A stretch of 64,000 bases of DNA from Amoebidium appalachense (GCA_963693365.1 CAVNZM010000003.1:11904001-11968000); one strand, 5' to 3'. Positions 47,047 to 61,320 are shown, counted from the first letter of the stretch. The notes: a model not told the origin generated them from the sequence alone. Translations and numbers: made by a program.

Positions 47047-49073
47047 TGTCGTGTGCCTTGTGTGTCTGTCTTGCCTGTAGCGCCATCGGCTGCTCCGGCA
47101 CCTCGTCGGCCCCATCTGCTTTCCAAATCAGCCGCCACCCTGCCCCTCTTACGCGCATGCACACCATATCCATACCACATGCCCTGTTTCCCCTATACAC
47201 GTCCTTTTACCATATATCCCAAGCACACACTACCATACCATCCCAAGCACCCACCCACTAACGTGCCACCCACCCCATGCACACCCTACCACAACACCCA
47301 CCCACCCACTAGCATACCACACCCACCCACACACCTACATACCACACACTGGGGCTGTGGCCCACAGCTTTACTGTGCGGTCCTGTGAGCCGCTGACAGC
47401 AAATGCTGCCGACTTTCTTGCAAACGCCACCGCCCCCACACCCTCCGTGTGGCCCGTGCCTACGGCCACACACGGGAAGCTGCACCCCAGCCGTCAACAA
47501 CGCCCCCCCCCCCCCTCCCCCCCCAACCACCCCATTTGGCGGCATGGGGCAACCCCCCCCCTTCTTCCCCCCCCCCCCCTGGCTGCATGGGGCACGTGCA
47601 CACACCTCAGGCTGCCATCAGGGCCGTCCACCCTCCTCCACACCCTCACGGTGGCATCCTTTGCTGCCGTCACAACGTGGCTGCTATCGTGGCTCACATC
47701 TGCACACAGTCAGCATCACCCAGCCAGCCCCCCTCCCCCCCCCACCCCCCCCCCCCCCCCCCCCTGTATGTGCACCTACCCACGGCCAGCACTATGCCCG
47801 TATGGCCCTGCAGCACGTGGCAGCTGTGTGTGTCCATCTGCAGGATCCGCAGCTGCACAAGTGCATCAGTACCTCCATGCATGCAGCAACCAAGCATGCC
47901 CACACCAACACACATGCTCATGCTCATGCTCATGCACACACACACAGACACACACACACACACACACGCAGATCTAGACACACACACACATGCACTCACA
48001 CACCCGCACACCCGCATGCACGCAAGCACACGTTCGCGCGCACACACACGCACACACGCACACACGCATGCATGCATGCACGCACACACGCACACACGCA
48101 CACGCACACACACACCTGCTCGCTGTTAGTAGCCACAACCAGGTGTGTGTCATTCATGCACCGCAGATCGATAACTTCATCATTATAGCCCACCACATGC
48201 CTGGCCACCTCCAGCCCAGGCAGTCTGTGCACCACTATGTCCTGCCTGCTGGTCACAGCAACTAGCTGCTGGCTTATCCCCAGCAACCTGCATTTGCCCC
48301 CACAGTCAGGACCCAGTACCCATAGCCCCCTCTCCCCCCCCCCCCCCCCCCCTCCCTCCTCCCCCCCTTCCCCCCCCCAATTTGCACGTACGTCAGCTCG
48401 ACCATCTCTGCCGTGGTGGGTCCAGCCACCGATCTCTGCACACAGTGCCCTGTGCCCAGCCCCTGTGCAAACACAGTCAGCGACCCCCCCCCCCCCTTCT
48501 CCCCCCCGGATGTTCAGCACTCACCCAGATGCGCAGCACCCCCTTGTCTCCAGCTGTTGCAAAGTACTCCTTGTCTGTGCCCCCAGGCACCGTGCCTGCA
48601 GGCAGCATGCACAGCCCCTCCACGGCCTAAGGCACCCAGCAGTGAGACAGGGCCAACCCCACAGCACCACACATCACACCAACCAATCCATGCCATCCCC
48701 ATCCCCATACCCCCCGCACACGCACATCCCTGAGAACACCACGCTCCAGTCTACCCTCGGCAACCCACAAGCCTCATCGCTTAACCCCCCCCCCCCCCCT
48801 CGCTCTCCCCGTTCCACCCGACGCATGCGGGCATTCTTCCCCCCATCCACCCACACGGGCACTCTTGTACATCCACATATTCCCCGTTTGCCCTAACCCC
48901 GCCTTCCCGTTCTTTCAACCAATGATTCCATGTGCCCTCACAGTGTCCTGATCTGACCCTGGCCCCGTTCCCCCTGCCACAAACACACACACATACACAC
49001 GTGCCTTGCCATCCCCTTCTTCGCTTGCTACCCTCCCACAATCTTCCGCCCCACCAAACCCCAAACACACCTA

Positions 49074-49104
<31 letters not shown>

Positions 49105-49756
49105 TAAACCCACACACCCCACCTCGTTGACCGGCACAGCCATCTGCAGCCTTGCACCCTTCTTGGCCAGGCGCCACACACACACAGTGCGGTCCCGTGA
49201 CCCCGACACCAGCTGGCTGCCATCAGCAGAGAACACTAGGCCCCGCACGGCTGACACGTGGCTCTCAAGCACACCCGCTGCCCTGTGCCCTCGTCAGCAC
49301 CCCCTGCCCCCTGCTTCCCCCCCCCCCCCATCCCCCATACTTCTTAGTCTGCAGGTCCCACAGGCGCACGTGGCAGTCTGTTGCTGCCGAGGAGGCCAGC
49401 AGCAGACGCTTTGGGTCGGGGTGAAAGGTGAGGGCAGACACCACCCCCTGGCTGCCCTTGAACGAGTGTGTCACGTAGCCCTGCACCCCCCCTCAGCACA
49501 TGCCCACACACTGCCATCCCCTGCCCCCCCCCCCCCCCCTCCCCCCCCCTCCCCCCCCCCCCCCCAAAAAAAATATGAAAAATAAAAAAATAACAAACAA
49601 ACAGGGCACCCACCTTTGCGGCATCCCAGACCTTGATGGCACCATCACTAGCGCCAGTAGCCAGCAGGGTGGCTGTTGGGTCCCAGGCCATAGTGGCTAT
49701 GGGCCCATCCAGGGACTGTAACAGCAGTCAGAAACCTATGCAGACCACCCCCCTAT

Positions 49757-49838
<82 letters not shown>

Positions 49839-51011
49839 TGAACGTGGACAGCTCTGTTGCTGTGCGCCAGTCCCACCGCCTCATCATGAGACTGCGGCTG
49901 GCCGTCACCAGCACACTGTCGTCGGGACTCAGAGAGAGGCACGTCACAAGCTCCCCATCCCAAAAGCGGGGGAAGAAGGGGGAGGGGGGGGGGGGGAGGG
50001 GGGGAGGGCGTGTCAGGCGGTGTGGACAATGTGGTGTGTGCACAGTGGTGTGGACCCTGAGCCACGTTGTGTGTGCAGTATGGTATGTGGTGTGTGATAT
50101 GTGGTTTGGGCAAGTGCTTTGTGCTGTGGTGTGTGCCGTGTGCCGAGTGTTTGTGTGACAAGCTTGTTGATATGAGTGAGTGTTGTGGGTGGCTGCCAAG
50201 CCTTGTGTGCAGGCAGTTGGGTGTAGTTGGGGTTGTCTTCTTGATGCGTATTGTGGTAAGTGGACGAAGTGGTGTTGTAAAGTCAGCGGGGTGGATGTGT
50301 AGTCCGGGTGTGTAGTGTGAGTGTGTAGTGTGGGACAGATGTGGTAGGTGGGTGGTACGGGTAACGAGTACGGAAGTGTAGTGCGGGTGTGTGGTGTGAG
50401 TGTGTAGTGTGAGTGGTGTGGGTGTGTGTGTGGTGTGTGTGTGTGTGTGTGTATGTGTGTGTGTGTGTGTGCGTGTGCGTGTGCGTGTGTGTGTACCAAT
50501 AATGTTAGCTAGAGCCATAGCATGTTTGGATCTCTACGTGGATGCATACACCTTGGTGGTAGTATGTGTTTCTCTGTGTGAACGTGTTGTCGGGCGACAG
50601 TCGTGTTCTAGCTGCTGTGCATGCCGCTAGGTCTTTCCTATGAGTGTGCCAGCGCAATAAAACCGCCTAAAAACGGTAGGAAAAATAAACCACGTAAGCA
50701 CGGGTCCGCTTTGCATGCAACATACCCCCTTTAGTGTCTGAAAAAGACGCCCCGTCTCGAAGTCGGTGACTTTTATCTCGTCTGCATTGATGGTGAACAT
50801 GTACTTCTCGTCTGCAGTAAACAGCACACGACCGGTGGTGTAAAGCACGTCGTGCTTGTCATCTAGCGCAAAGCTGTCACACCCACAGTCAGCATACAAC
50901 AATACCCCTTTCCTCCCCCCCCCTTCCCCTCTAACTCGCCCTCTACCGACCAGCCCACCTTGTCTTGAGCCGGACGGTCTCCCCGTCCGGCGTGCGCAGT
51001 GGCTTGACCAT
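42516..51011 (-). CDS. UTP13: UTP13/TBL3, WD40 subunit of the SSU processome
   Basis: 22 exons join in one frame of 904 codons: 51011-50959, 50873-50726, 49950-49837, 49715-49614, 49480-49341, 49282-49123, 48626-48525, 48462-48392, 48287-48116, 47852-47780, 47699-47606, 47479-47343, 47115-47045, 46619-46548, 46448-46391, 45698-45598, 45431-45282, 45108-44972, 44531-44402, 43463-43365, 43272-43185, 42958-42516. WD repeats appear in TBL3 order ([93 protein letters not shown]), followed by the UTP13-specific C-terminal helical domain ([29 protein letters not shown]). UTP13 is part of the PWP2/UTP-B complex that binds the 5' ETS of pre-rRNA in the nucleolus. After the conserved domain a tail of about 110 residues, acidic with QQDTHT repeats, ends in a basic KRRKK, probably a nuclear signal. 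The TRIM-like copy A sits in the intron 44401-43464. The start is the first Met before homology; none occurs upstream nearby. Confidence 0.95.
43523..44104 (+). mobile_element. TRIM-like element, copy A, in a UTP13 intron (3' repeat truncated)
   Basis: A 211-bp direct repeat with TG...CA ends (43532-43742, starts TGAATGCGG, ends CTCAGACAGCA), a 238-bp interior and a second, truncated repeat copy (43981-44088). The purine-rich AAAGAAGACAGGGGGG just before the second repeat resembles a polypurine tract and gives plus orientation. Both outer edges are poly-G (left about G19, right G19). There is no coding capacity. The structure fits a terminal-repeat retrotransposon in miniature; no matching autonomous partner is seen. 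Confidence 0.7.
44619..44980. repeat. CA, poly-C and CCCA repeats in a UTP13 intron
   Basis: Several CA-rich stretches, a run of about 24 C at 44819-44842 and CGCACCCA repeats up to the next exon. Confidence 0.85.
45800..45867. repeat. (TG)n microsatellite
   Basis: (TG)33 followed by GCGCGCGCACACGCGCG, in a UTP13 intron; CA on the gene's sense strand. Confidence 0.95.
46969..47044. repeat. (CA)n microsatellite beginning at a splice donor
   Basis: (CA)38. On the sense strand it is (TG)n whose first GT is the donor of the intron after exon 47115-47045. Confidence 0.9.
49760..49836. repeat. (CA)n microsatellite beginning at a splice donor
   Basis: (CA)38. Sense-strand (TG)n starts at the donor GT after exon 49950-49837 of UTP13. 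Confidence 0.9.
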
Positions 51012-51537
51012 GTTGCCTGCCCGGGCCTGTGCGCGAAACAGGCTGTGTGCTGCGTGTGGCTCAAACTTGGCTAGGCCCGTATACACACAGCTATACGTAA
51101 GTCAACAGAGGACTCCGTTCGTTATTGTAGTTTTGTGCCTTAAGAGTCACACAGTGCGTGTACATGTGCACGTGCATCTACATGGGTGGCAGCATGGTAC
51201 CGTGTCAACCAATCAGCTGCCACTTATAATGCACTCTTATCCAATCAGTGATGGCTCATTGCGTAAGCTGGAAAATGCAACCACTGCACAAAATGCAAGA
51301 GTCAGCTGAAAGACGCGAAGCCATGCATCACTCGTTTGCACCCACCTTCACGTTGACTGGCCCGCATTAGCACCGCCAAGTCACGCAAGGGTTTGGTACT
51401 CAGGGCTGCACACCAAGGCCTTTCTCTTGGCACTCCGAGGCCTTGCTTTACACGCAGAGGGCTTGGCTTTACACCACTTCCGCCCACACGCGCACCAGCC
51501 CCCAGTCTGGTTCCAGTGGGCCACAGGCACTTTGCTT
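51012..51537. promoter_or_regulatory. putative bidirectional promoter, UTP13 / spastin
   Basis: 526 bp between divergent start codons. Two CCAATCAG boxes lie 32 bp apart (about 51209 and 51241), with TATAAT between them (about 51225). CCAAT boxes are typical of divergent promoters; function is inferred. Confidence 0.45.
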
Positions 51538-52762
51538 ATGGCCGAGGCCGGACGCACGCTGCCGGCCAGCATACGGCGGCAGCGTGAGCTGCACGAGGTT
51601 GGCTATGCGGCCGTCAAGCAGGGCCTGGCCGCTGACGAGAGTGGCGACCGCGCTGCCGCCCTGGCTTGCTACCTGCGGGGCCGCCAGGCCTTCCGCCAGG
51701 CCCTAGCTATAACCTTCAGCCCGACAGAGGCAGCCAGGGCCCAGCAGCTGACGCAGAAGATAAGGGGCAACATGGAGCTGATAGAGGGCCGTATTAAGGA
51801 CCTCGAGGACAAAAAACTCGGTGTGTCCCCAGCAGCCACCGGAGAAAAGAAGGAAATTTTCTGCAGCCGTGCGCAACCTAGACCCCAAGCTGCGAGACAT
51901 CATACTTAACGAGGTGCTGACCACAGACACGGGCACGTGCTTTGACGACGTGGCCGGGCTGGAAGCAGCCAAGCAGGCACTGAGGGAGATAGTCATTCTG
52001 CCTGCCCTCAACCCGGCCCTGTTCACAGGCCTGCGGGCGCCTGCACGAGGCCTACTCCTGTTTGGGCCACCGGGCAACGGCAAGACGCTGCTTGCCCGAG
52101 CTGTAGCACACGAGGCGAAGGCCACGTTTTTCAGCATCAGTGCGTCCAGCCTCACCTCCAAGTGGCTGGGCGACAGCGAGAAGCTCGTGCGTGCGCTGTT
52201 TGCACTGGCCAGGGAGGTGCAGCCGTCCATCATCTTCATAGACGAGATAGACTCGCTGCTCAAGGCCAGGGGTGACGGGGAGCACGAGGCGTCACGGCGG
52301 CTCAAGACCGAGTTCCTTGTTGCGTTTGACGGTGTGGCCACGGCCGCAGACGAGCGGCTGCTTGTGCTGGGGGCCACCAACCGGCCCCAGGATCTGGACC
52401 AGGCGGCCCTGAGGCGGTTCCCCAAGCGGCTGTACATACCCCTGCCCGAGCAGCCCACCCGGCTGGCGCTGCTGGCCAGCCTTCTGCGGGGCACGGCCCA
52501 CAGCCTCAGCACGGCGCAGCTGGCGCAGCAGCTGCAGGGCTACTCGGCCTCGGACATAACGGCCCTGGCCAGGGATGCAGCCCTGGCCCCCGTCAGAGAG
52601 CTGCCGGCCCACAAGGTGGCCAGCCTGCAGTCGGCCGGCATCAGGCCCCTTGTGCTGGCCGACTTCGTCAGCGCCAGCCAGCGCATACGGCCCTCAGTGG
52701 GCCCAGACACCCTTAGGGAGTTGGAGGACTGGAACAGAACTTATGGCGACCTGCAGGCCTAG
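51538..52762 (+). CDS. SPAST: spastin, MIT-domain AAA ATPase (microtubule severing)
   Basis: Two exons, 51538-51820 and 51867-52762, separated by a 46-nt GT-AG intron, give 392 residues. An N-terminal MIT domain (about 10-85, [20 protein letters not shown]) is followed by the spastin linker and the AAA module: GPPGNGKT (Walker A), FIDEIDSL (Walker B), [31 protein letters not shown] (with the arginine finger) and the C-terminal helix ending [28 protein letters not shown] and the RRLKTEFLV pair are diagnostic for spastin rather than katanin or VPS4. Spastin severs microtubules and acts with ESCRT-III in abscission and nuclear envelope sealing. ATG 51538 was chosen because the MIT domain begins just after it. 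The protein is shorter than animal spastin because it lacks the N-terminal membrane hairpin and long linker. Confidence 0.95.
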
Positions 52763-52967
52763 GGGGGAAGTGGCCTTGATGGGCACATAGGCGGGGCCAT
52801 ACATGTGGGTTCTTGGCTGCTGGGCTAAACACTAGCAACCTCACCTAGAGAACGGGGTTACCCTGCTTGGATGCCCGTGAGTTGAGTGAGTGAATGAATG
52901 AACGCACATCGTGTGGTGTGCCTTGGATACCACAGCTCCCCATCCACGAACCCCCCCCCTTCCCCCC

Positions 52968-53628
52968 TGCTGTCTGAGTTGGAGCGTCGTATATACGCGG
53001 GCTAAGGGGTCGAAACTCAGACGCAATTGATGACTTGGGGCCTCCCTGAGGATGGGCTCTGCTTATGACGCATACTGTGCGCATGGCTGATGCTGCATAG
53101 TTGAATGTTTGCCTTTGCATGTGTCCTGCACCATGCTTCTCATCGTGTATGCGTACTTCGTACTGTGTTCCGCATTCAAACCCCCCCTGTCTTCTTTCAG
53201 AGGTGTCCTTTCAGGACAGACCACTGTGTGGAGACATCTTTACTTCCATGCAACCGGGCATGGTTGCTCTGTGTCGTGCATCTGTAAGCACACGCGTTTG
53301 TCGCTGCACTGCATTAGTTTGCACACACATCTTCACTGTTTTGCTCACCTTGCTTGCATAAGCAACCCTGCTCGTCTTTGATCAAGACGGGTTGACCCAC
53401 CCAAGTTCAGTTGATGCTGCTGTCTGAGTTGGAGCGTCGTATATACGCGGGCTAAGGGGTCGAAACTCAGACGCAATTGATGACTTGGGCCCTCCCTGAG
53501 GATGGGCTCTGCTTATGACGCATACTGTGCGCATGGCTGATGCTGCATAGTTGAATGTTTGCCTTTGCATGTGTCCTGCACCATGCTTCTCATCGTGTAT
53601 GCGTACTTCGTACTGTGTTCCGCATTCA
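52968..53628 (-). mobile_element. TRIM-like element, copy B, complete
   Basis: Two 211-bp direct repeats (52968-53178 and 53418-53628) differ by one base (near 53040) and flank a 239-bp interior that is nearly identical to copy A's. Orientation is opposite to copy A. The left edge is C6, the right edge AAC7 then a longer C tract, so both copies sit in G/C homopolymers and no clear target duplication can be read. Each repeat contains a 9-bp inverted repeat (GTCTGAGTT/AACTCAGAC) enclosing the palindrome CGTATATACG. Confidence 0.72.
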
Positions 53629-54339
53629 AACCCCCCCTTCCCCCCCCCCCCCCCCCCAACACACACACACACGCGCGCGCGCGCTCATATGACGACCAGC
53701 ATGGTGGTTAATTACATTGTTAAGGTATACACACACACACTGCCAGCTCGAAGAACAGCAAATGACACGGCAACAAAGCCGCCATTTGCCTGCATATATT
53801 TAACCCGCTCACAGTGTGCAGACAAGGTGCTTGTGTTACATTCTGGACACAGGGGCCCACCCACACCGTGCCATACCTGTGGCAAATGCAATCCTATTCC
53901 CAAACAACCAAAACATGTCTGATAATGCGAGTATCTTTGGGGTCGAATTTACTAAATCTATAGTACTGATAAGGTCTGACACTGCCACTGTACAGATATT
54001 GTATAACATTATCAGTGTCCGTATAGCGTATGAGTCTGAAATTATGCTATGGTAATGTGCAGTTCTATAAACATGCCCACTGTGAGAAACAGCCAGTAAT
54101 GGGTCCCAGGCTAAAGGCATGGGCCCAGAAATATATAAATATATCTTCCGTTCGAAACATTCGTGTTTTCCATAAACTAAACAATGACGTCCACAGGCAG
54201 TCACCGTGCTTGCCCTAATTCAACACCCGTAGGTTTTGTATGTACAATAAATAAAGCAAGACACACCACATTCATATCAATCTGCGGGTCAGCGCCCACC
54301 CTGCCTAGCGGTGCATATGCATCCAGCTTATGTGCACGG
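53629..54339. other. intergenic, 3' flank of the membrane-protein gene
   Basis: C tract and CA/CG repeat at 53638-53684, then AT-rich sequence with no gene. It contains the region where the convergent transcripts of spastin and the membrane protein should end; no definite signal was identified. Confidence 0.5.
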
Positions 54340-54817
54340 CTAGTCGGCCATTATGGGGGCATATCCCCTGCGGAAGATGCAGGCCTTGGCCATGGGGCAC
54401 ACGGCCAGCAACAGAATGGCCGTGAACGCTGCAGAATCACAGTGTCAGCATACAGCCGGACAAGCCCCTGCCTCCCATAACGACCCCTCCAAAACACACA
54501 CACACACACACACACACACCACCCGTGCACCCCGCCCCCTGGCATGCAGTCTCGACCCAGGCAGTCCATTCCAACCTCTGGCCAAGCAACCGAAGCAAGC
54601 AGACACCCTCATGCCGCAATACTCTCACGCCATCAACCATGACCACCACACCCCACACCGCTACCTTTCAGCCGTGGCAGCCCAATCCTCCCCACACCCC
54701 ACCCCAAGACATTCCCCCTTCCCCATTATAACCCCCTCTCCCCCCTCCTTCTCCCCCCCCCCCCCCCCCCCCCCGGCGCCCCTGCCCCGCCCCAACATGT
54801 GTACACACGCGTGCGAG

Positions 54818-54860
<43 letters not shown>

Positions 54861-55702
54861 TGTGTGATTATCATAACCCCTCCTCCCTCCCCGTCGGGCC
54901 CCATCATACGCGCTCCTCCTATCCTCCGTCCCCATGACATGTTTGCCTTCCCTCGCCCCCCCCTCCCCCCCCCCCCCCTCCCCCCCCCCCCTACCCCCCC
55001 CCCTCTCCCCCACACACTCGACCGCGCGCAAACACCACCACATCACCCCCGCTTGTGGCCGCGTCCCAGGCCGTCTCTGTGGTTTCCTTCACCTGCCCCC
55101 CTCCCCCTCCCCCCCCCCCCCCCCCCCCATCCCCCCCCCCTCCTTCTCGGTCCCCCTACCCCACGCCATTGCTCAAGCACAGCCACCCACCAGCCAGTGC
55201 AGGCCATGCGGCATAGATGAAGGGGCAGACATCGTCCCAGCTGCAGTGCCTCTTTTCCTCGTCTGTCTGTGTCAGGCCCTTGGCCACGTAGTAGGCCATG
55301 CCCCCCACCCCCCCCCTAGCAGTGTGCCCACCCCCATTGCCAGCCAGCTGCCCAGCACACACTCGTCCACCGCATAGCCCCGCCACAGGGCAGCCAGAGC
55401 CCACATGGCCACACCGCCTGTTGCAGCGGCAGACAGGCCAAACACACTTGCCGGCCATGTCAGGTGGTGGGCCGCCACCACCAGGGACCCCCCACTCAGC
55501 AGCTCCAGCAGTGCCGCCAGCAGCAGCAGCCAGCCCACACCCTGTGCACGTGTCAGTTCTGCACGGTAACTAGGCGCCACATACAGGCAGGGTGCACATC
55601 AACGTGCAGGCATATACACAGGCAGTCGTGCAGGCACACACACACAGGCAGGTATGCCCACACACACAGACATATGCAGGACGCACACACACAGGCATAT
55701 AT

Positions 55703-55734
<32 letters not shown>

Positions 55735-56095
55735 CCACACACATAGGCAGGCAGGCAGGCACACAGGGAGACAAGCAGTGATGCGCACACACATGAGGTA
55801 TGCAGGTACACACACGTGCGCAGATATGCACACACACACACACAGGCAGGTAGGCACACACCTCGTGGGCTGCATTAAAGACACCCTCACGTGAGGCCAG
55901 TGCTGTCAGTGAGCCACTCCACTTGAGCGTCATAAACGCCTGCACACACCCCCTGTCAGCCTTCCCCGTTGGCCCTCCCAAACCTCCATACAGCCAACAG
56001 CACAGCCTTAAATCGTCTGCCACCCCCAACACCGTCACCAACACCCTCCCAAACAAACACATACACACCCCACACACATACACACACAAACACAA

Positions 56096-56137
<42 letters not shown>

Positions 56138-56950
56138 TGAGAGAGGGGGGGGGGGGGGAGAAAGAGAGGGAGAGGGAGAGAGAGAGAAGCAGACACAGAC
56201 ACACAACACACACACACACACACACTCACACACTCACACTTACACACCACCACATACATCCCCCACCGAACCGTTATTGCTCAGTGCCTACGTCACACCC
56301 TTCCACATGCCGCTCTTACCCAAACAGCCGCACACCAGAAGCTGGTGATGTTAAGGGGGTCGTGGCGCTGGGCACCCGCCACGAGGTAGGCAATAAAAAA
56401 CGCCGTGCTGGCCGTCACACCCACCAGCCCCACAAATATCCCTGCACACAGCCGTCAGCGCCACGATCCTGCCGTCCTAAAGGTGACAACGTACAGAGCT
56501 TGCATGCCATGCAAAGAAGCCTCCCCCCTCCCCCCGCTCCTCTCTCCCCCTCCTCCCCTCCCCCCCCCCCAACCCCTCCCCTCCCCCCCCCCCTCGCAGG
56601 GCAGACACATGCCTGCTGTAGACATAAACACGGTCGCCGGGTCCTGTGCGCGCTTGTCCAGTAGCCGCAGACCCACCGCTGTCAGCCCGGCATACACCGC
56701 AGACACAGCCCCCCTGTGCACACACCCAGTCAGCCGGCACCGTAACAAGGAATTCAAAGCACAGCCAGGCGCCCAGGTGTTCTGCTGCAAGCCCAACCTC
56801 CAGCCGGCAGCCTCAAGACCCACCCAGGCGGACCACCTACCAGGTTGCAGCGTGCCAGGCCCCGTGGTGGCCAAACGTGCCCAGTACACTGGCCCCTATG
56901 AAGATGCCCAGCACGGCATACCAGAACATAACCTTGGACGCGGGCGGCAT
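54340..56950 (-). CDS. multi-pass membrane protein, family not recognised
   Basis: Six exons: 56950-56841, 56713-56613, 56441-56320, 55939-55862, 55541-55191, 54428-54340, about 283 residues. Hydrophobic helices are plain (VMFWYAVLGIFIGASVLG, GIFVGLVGVTASTAFFIAYL, GWLLLLAALLELLSGGSLVV, VFGLSAAATGGVAMWALAAL, WLAMGVGTLLGG, FTAILLLAVCPMA), suggesting six to eight membrane spans with a short basic loop (LLDKRAQDP) and an acidic Cys-containing loop (TDEEKRHCSWDDVCPF). Intron 2 begins with GC. A run of nine G in exon 5 (55310-55318) breaks the frame; one extra G restores agreement with the downstream exon phase. No conserved motif gives a function. Confidence 0.72.
54753..55140. repeat. poly-C and TG tracts in the last intron of the membrane-protein gene
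   Basis: C runs at about 54753-54773, 54957-55003 and 55108-55139 (G on the sense strand) and (TG)n at 54821-54866. Confidence 0.9.
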
Positions 56951-58419
<1,469 letters not shown>

Positions 58420-60063
58420 TTATATTTCGATCATGCGGTCATCCGGAAACTGTGCGGGTTGACCGTTATGATCAGCGGCCAAGTAGTACAATCGGCCGTC
58501 AGGTGCATATGCCCATCCAGGGGAGATCCACATATACGATAGTAGGGCGTGGATATGCGGGTAGGGTGCCAAATTGGGCATATGGGGGTCCGGATATGTA
58601 TTTTGAGGGAGAACGTAAGTGATGTAGTGAGGAGGCGGGGGGGAAGGGGGGGGTAGTGGGGGTGGGGGTGGAGGGGGAGCGGCCTGCGTAGGTACGGCTA
58701 GGCCGGGGAGGGGAAGTCGGAGAGTGGGTAGAGTGGGTGGCTGGGCAGGCATAGCTTGAGGCATGGGGGAGGGAGGGGGAGGGGGTTGTGGAAGATGTTT
58801 TGGAGGGGCAGGGTGAGGTTGAGGTTGAGGTTGAGGGGGGCGGGGGGAGGGGGCGTGCGCGAAGGAGGCGGTGGGGGTGGGGGTGGAAGGGGAGGGCCTG
58901 AACGACGAATTCTGCATCCTCAGGAAGATCTTCTTCCGCAAGTGGGTGTTGCCCAGGTGCGGGGGGATCTTGTGGTTGTGGGAGAGGTGGAAAGGGTAGG
59001 ATAGCATCGTCCAAGGGGCGGTCATCTCGGTTGATAAATGGTTTTTTTTTTTTTTTAACCCATCGTGATGAACCGGATTTTTCATAAATTTACCGCGTGG
59101 AGTGACAAGTTAGTACAGTTCAGCATCGCCAGGGATGCGATGGGCAAGTGGCGGTATGGACCTTGCCACATGTGGAGTAATTTACCAGTGCGGTAGCGTT
59201 GGGTTACTGGTGTGTGCACCCACACTTGTTGGCCAGGTGTATATATGCGCACGCTATGAGAGTGAGCATCATCATATTGCTTTTGCTTTGCTCTCGCTTG
59301 ACGAAAAGTCTCCTGTGAGGCCAATCGTGCATCCTGCAAGCGGTGTACAAGTTGTTGGGTGTACACATTTTCAGGGAGATGGGCACGTGCCGTGGGGTGC
59401 TCAAATTCCAGCTCAACGGGAAGTCTGGGGTCAATACCAAAAAGGAGGTAAAAGGGGGAATTACCTCTGCTGGCATTGAGGGAGGGGCGCAACGCAAAAA
59501 GTGCGGTGGGTAGATAAATATCCCAGTCCTGGTGGTGGGAGGAAACGTACATGTGCAGGACACGGATAATATCCATATTTGCCTTTTCCACCAAACCATT
59601 GGACGAGTGGTGGTACGGTGGGATAACGATACGATCTATGCCCAGTAGGCGGCATACATCGGACATAAGTTTGCCGGTGAAGTTATTTTCGGCGTCTACA
59701 ATCACACGCCGGGGAAGAGAATAGCGGCAGAATATTTCATCCACGAGTGTGCGTGCGATGGTGTCTGCCTTTTTATCCGGGATTGGGAAAGCTTGAATTC
59801 AATTGGTTAAATTGTCAACAACAACGAGAATATATTTATTGCCGTTGAAAGAAGGAGTCAGTTTAGTGAGAAGGTCAACTGATATCTCCTCGAATGGTTG
59901 TGTTGGTAAGCGGGGGGAATATTGGGAACTTCACGGGCCAATCCGTGGTGAGGATCGCGGCCGGCGTGGCAGGTTGTGCATGATGCAACATAGTGGTGTA
60001 TGTCGCTGTACATGGTCGGCCAATAAAAACGTTCGCAGATTTTCTGATAGGTTTTAGAAAATC

Positions 60064-61320
60064 CTAAGTGGCCACCAAGTACGCTATCATGGCAGGCCTC
60101 AAGTATTTTACGTTTGAAACCGCGTGGTACCACGATTTGAAAGCTTGGTCCATGTGCTTGAGCACCCGGTCGGGTGGGTACAAAGACATGGTATAGGGTG
60201 TTGTTGTGCACCATATACTAGTGTCACGTTCAAGCACGAGACGGCGTGCGAGTTTATCATGCTCTGGTAGGATATTGTGCACCAAATAATCTATAATGGG
60301 GCGCACATCAGGGTCTGCGAGCTGTGCTTGTTGTAGCTTGTTGGGCTTAATGGTTTCGAAATTGGGAACAATCGCGGAGACAAAAGGACAGGATTGGTGG
60401 GTGGAAGAGGGGGAGGGGGGCGGGGGGAGGAGAGGAAAATCGAAGGATCGGGTGGGGGGGGGGGGGGGGGGGGTAGGGAAGGAGTTGGGGAGGGGCCATG
60501 TGACGGAATGGTCTTGCGGGGAAGAGGGGGGTGGGGGGGCAGCGGGGGGTCCCGGAGGAGGAGAGGAGGAGGGGGATACGAGGGGGGCATACACGAGAGG
60601 AACAGCGGGGGGAAACTGCGCCTGCCTGGACAGTGCGTCTGGGACCACGTGAAGCTTGCCGGGCCTATGTACAATATCAAAATCGTATTCAGACAGCTGT
60701 AACGCCCAGCGGGCTAGACGGCCAGTCAGCTGCTCCTTGATCATGAGGAACTGTAAAGCACTGTGGTCGGTAATCATAATAAAGCGATTACTGTAGACAT
60801 AGGGGCGGAATTGCTGCACGGCATACACACATGCAAGTGCTTCCAATTCTGTGGGTGCATATTTTTTCTCAGCGCCATGATGTAGTGCGCGGCTTGCGTA
60901 TGCAATTATGGGGTATTCGTCAGCGTTATTACCCATTTGATAGAGCACGGCACCCAGGCCGCGGGTGGAACCATCACATGCAATGTAGAATGGTTTAGAA
61001 AAATCGGGGTGGTGGACCACGGGGTCGCTAAGAAGCAACTGCTTGAGTTGTTCAAATGCGGCAGTGTGCTCTTCTGTCCAACGCCATTCAGCACCAATGA
61101 AGGTGAGATCACGTAGTGGTTTTGCGGTGGTGCTAAAATCTTTGCAAAAGCGGCGATAGTGGCCCGCAAATCCGAGGAAAGATAAAATTTCCTTTGGATT
61201 TCGTGGGGGGATCCAATCACGAACGGCTTGTAATTTTTTGGGTTCAACGCGTATGGCTTTTGCAGATATGAGGTGGCCGAGATAAACGGCTTCTGGGACT
61301 GCAAATGAGCATTTGGTCAT
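60064..61320 (-). pseudogene. RT connection, RNase H and integrase N-terminus fragment
   Basis: The longest intact frame of the Ty3/gypsy copy (about 418 codons). It starts at the end of the RT thumb (SFAVPEAVYLGHLIS), includes the full RNase H and a Pro/Ser-rich spacer, and stops in the integrase region before the zinc segment continues in another frame. Neighbouring frames are shifted, so it is a remnant. Confidence 0.85.

Noticed and set aside
52968-53178. Hammerhead ribozyme (retrozyme) in the TRIM repeat
   Set aside because: A GAAAC flanked by pairing arms is present, but no CUGANGA box lies in the required position on either strand.
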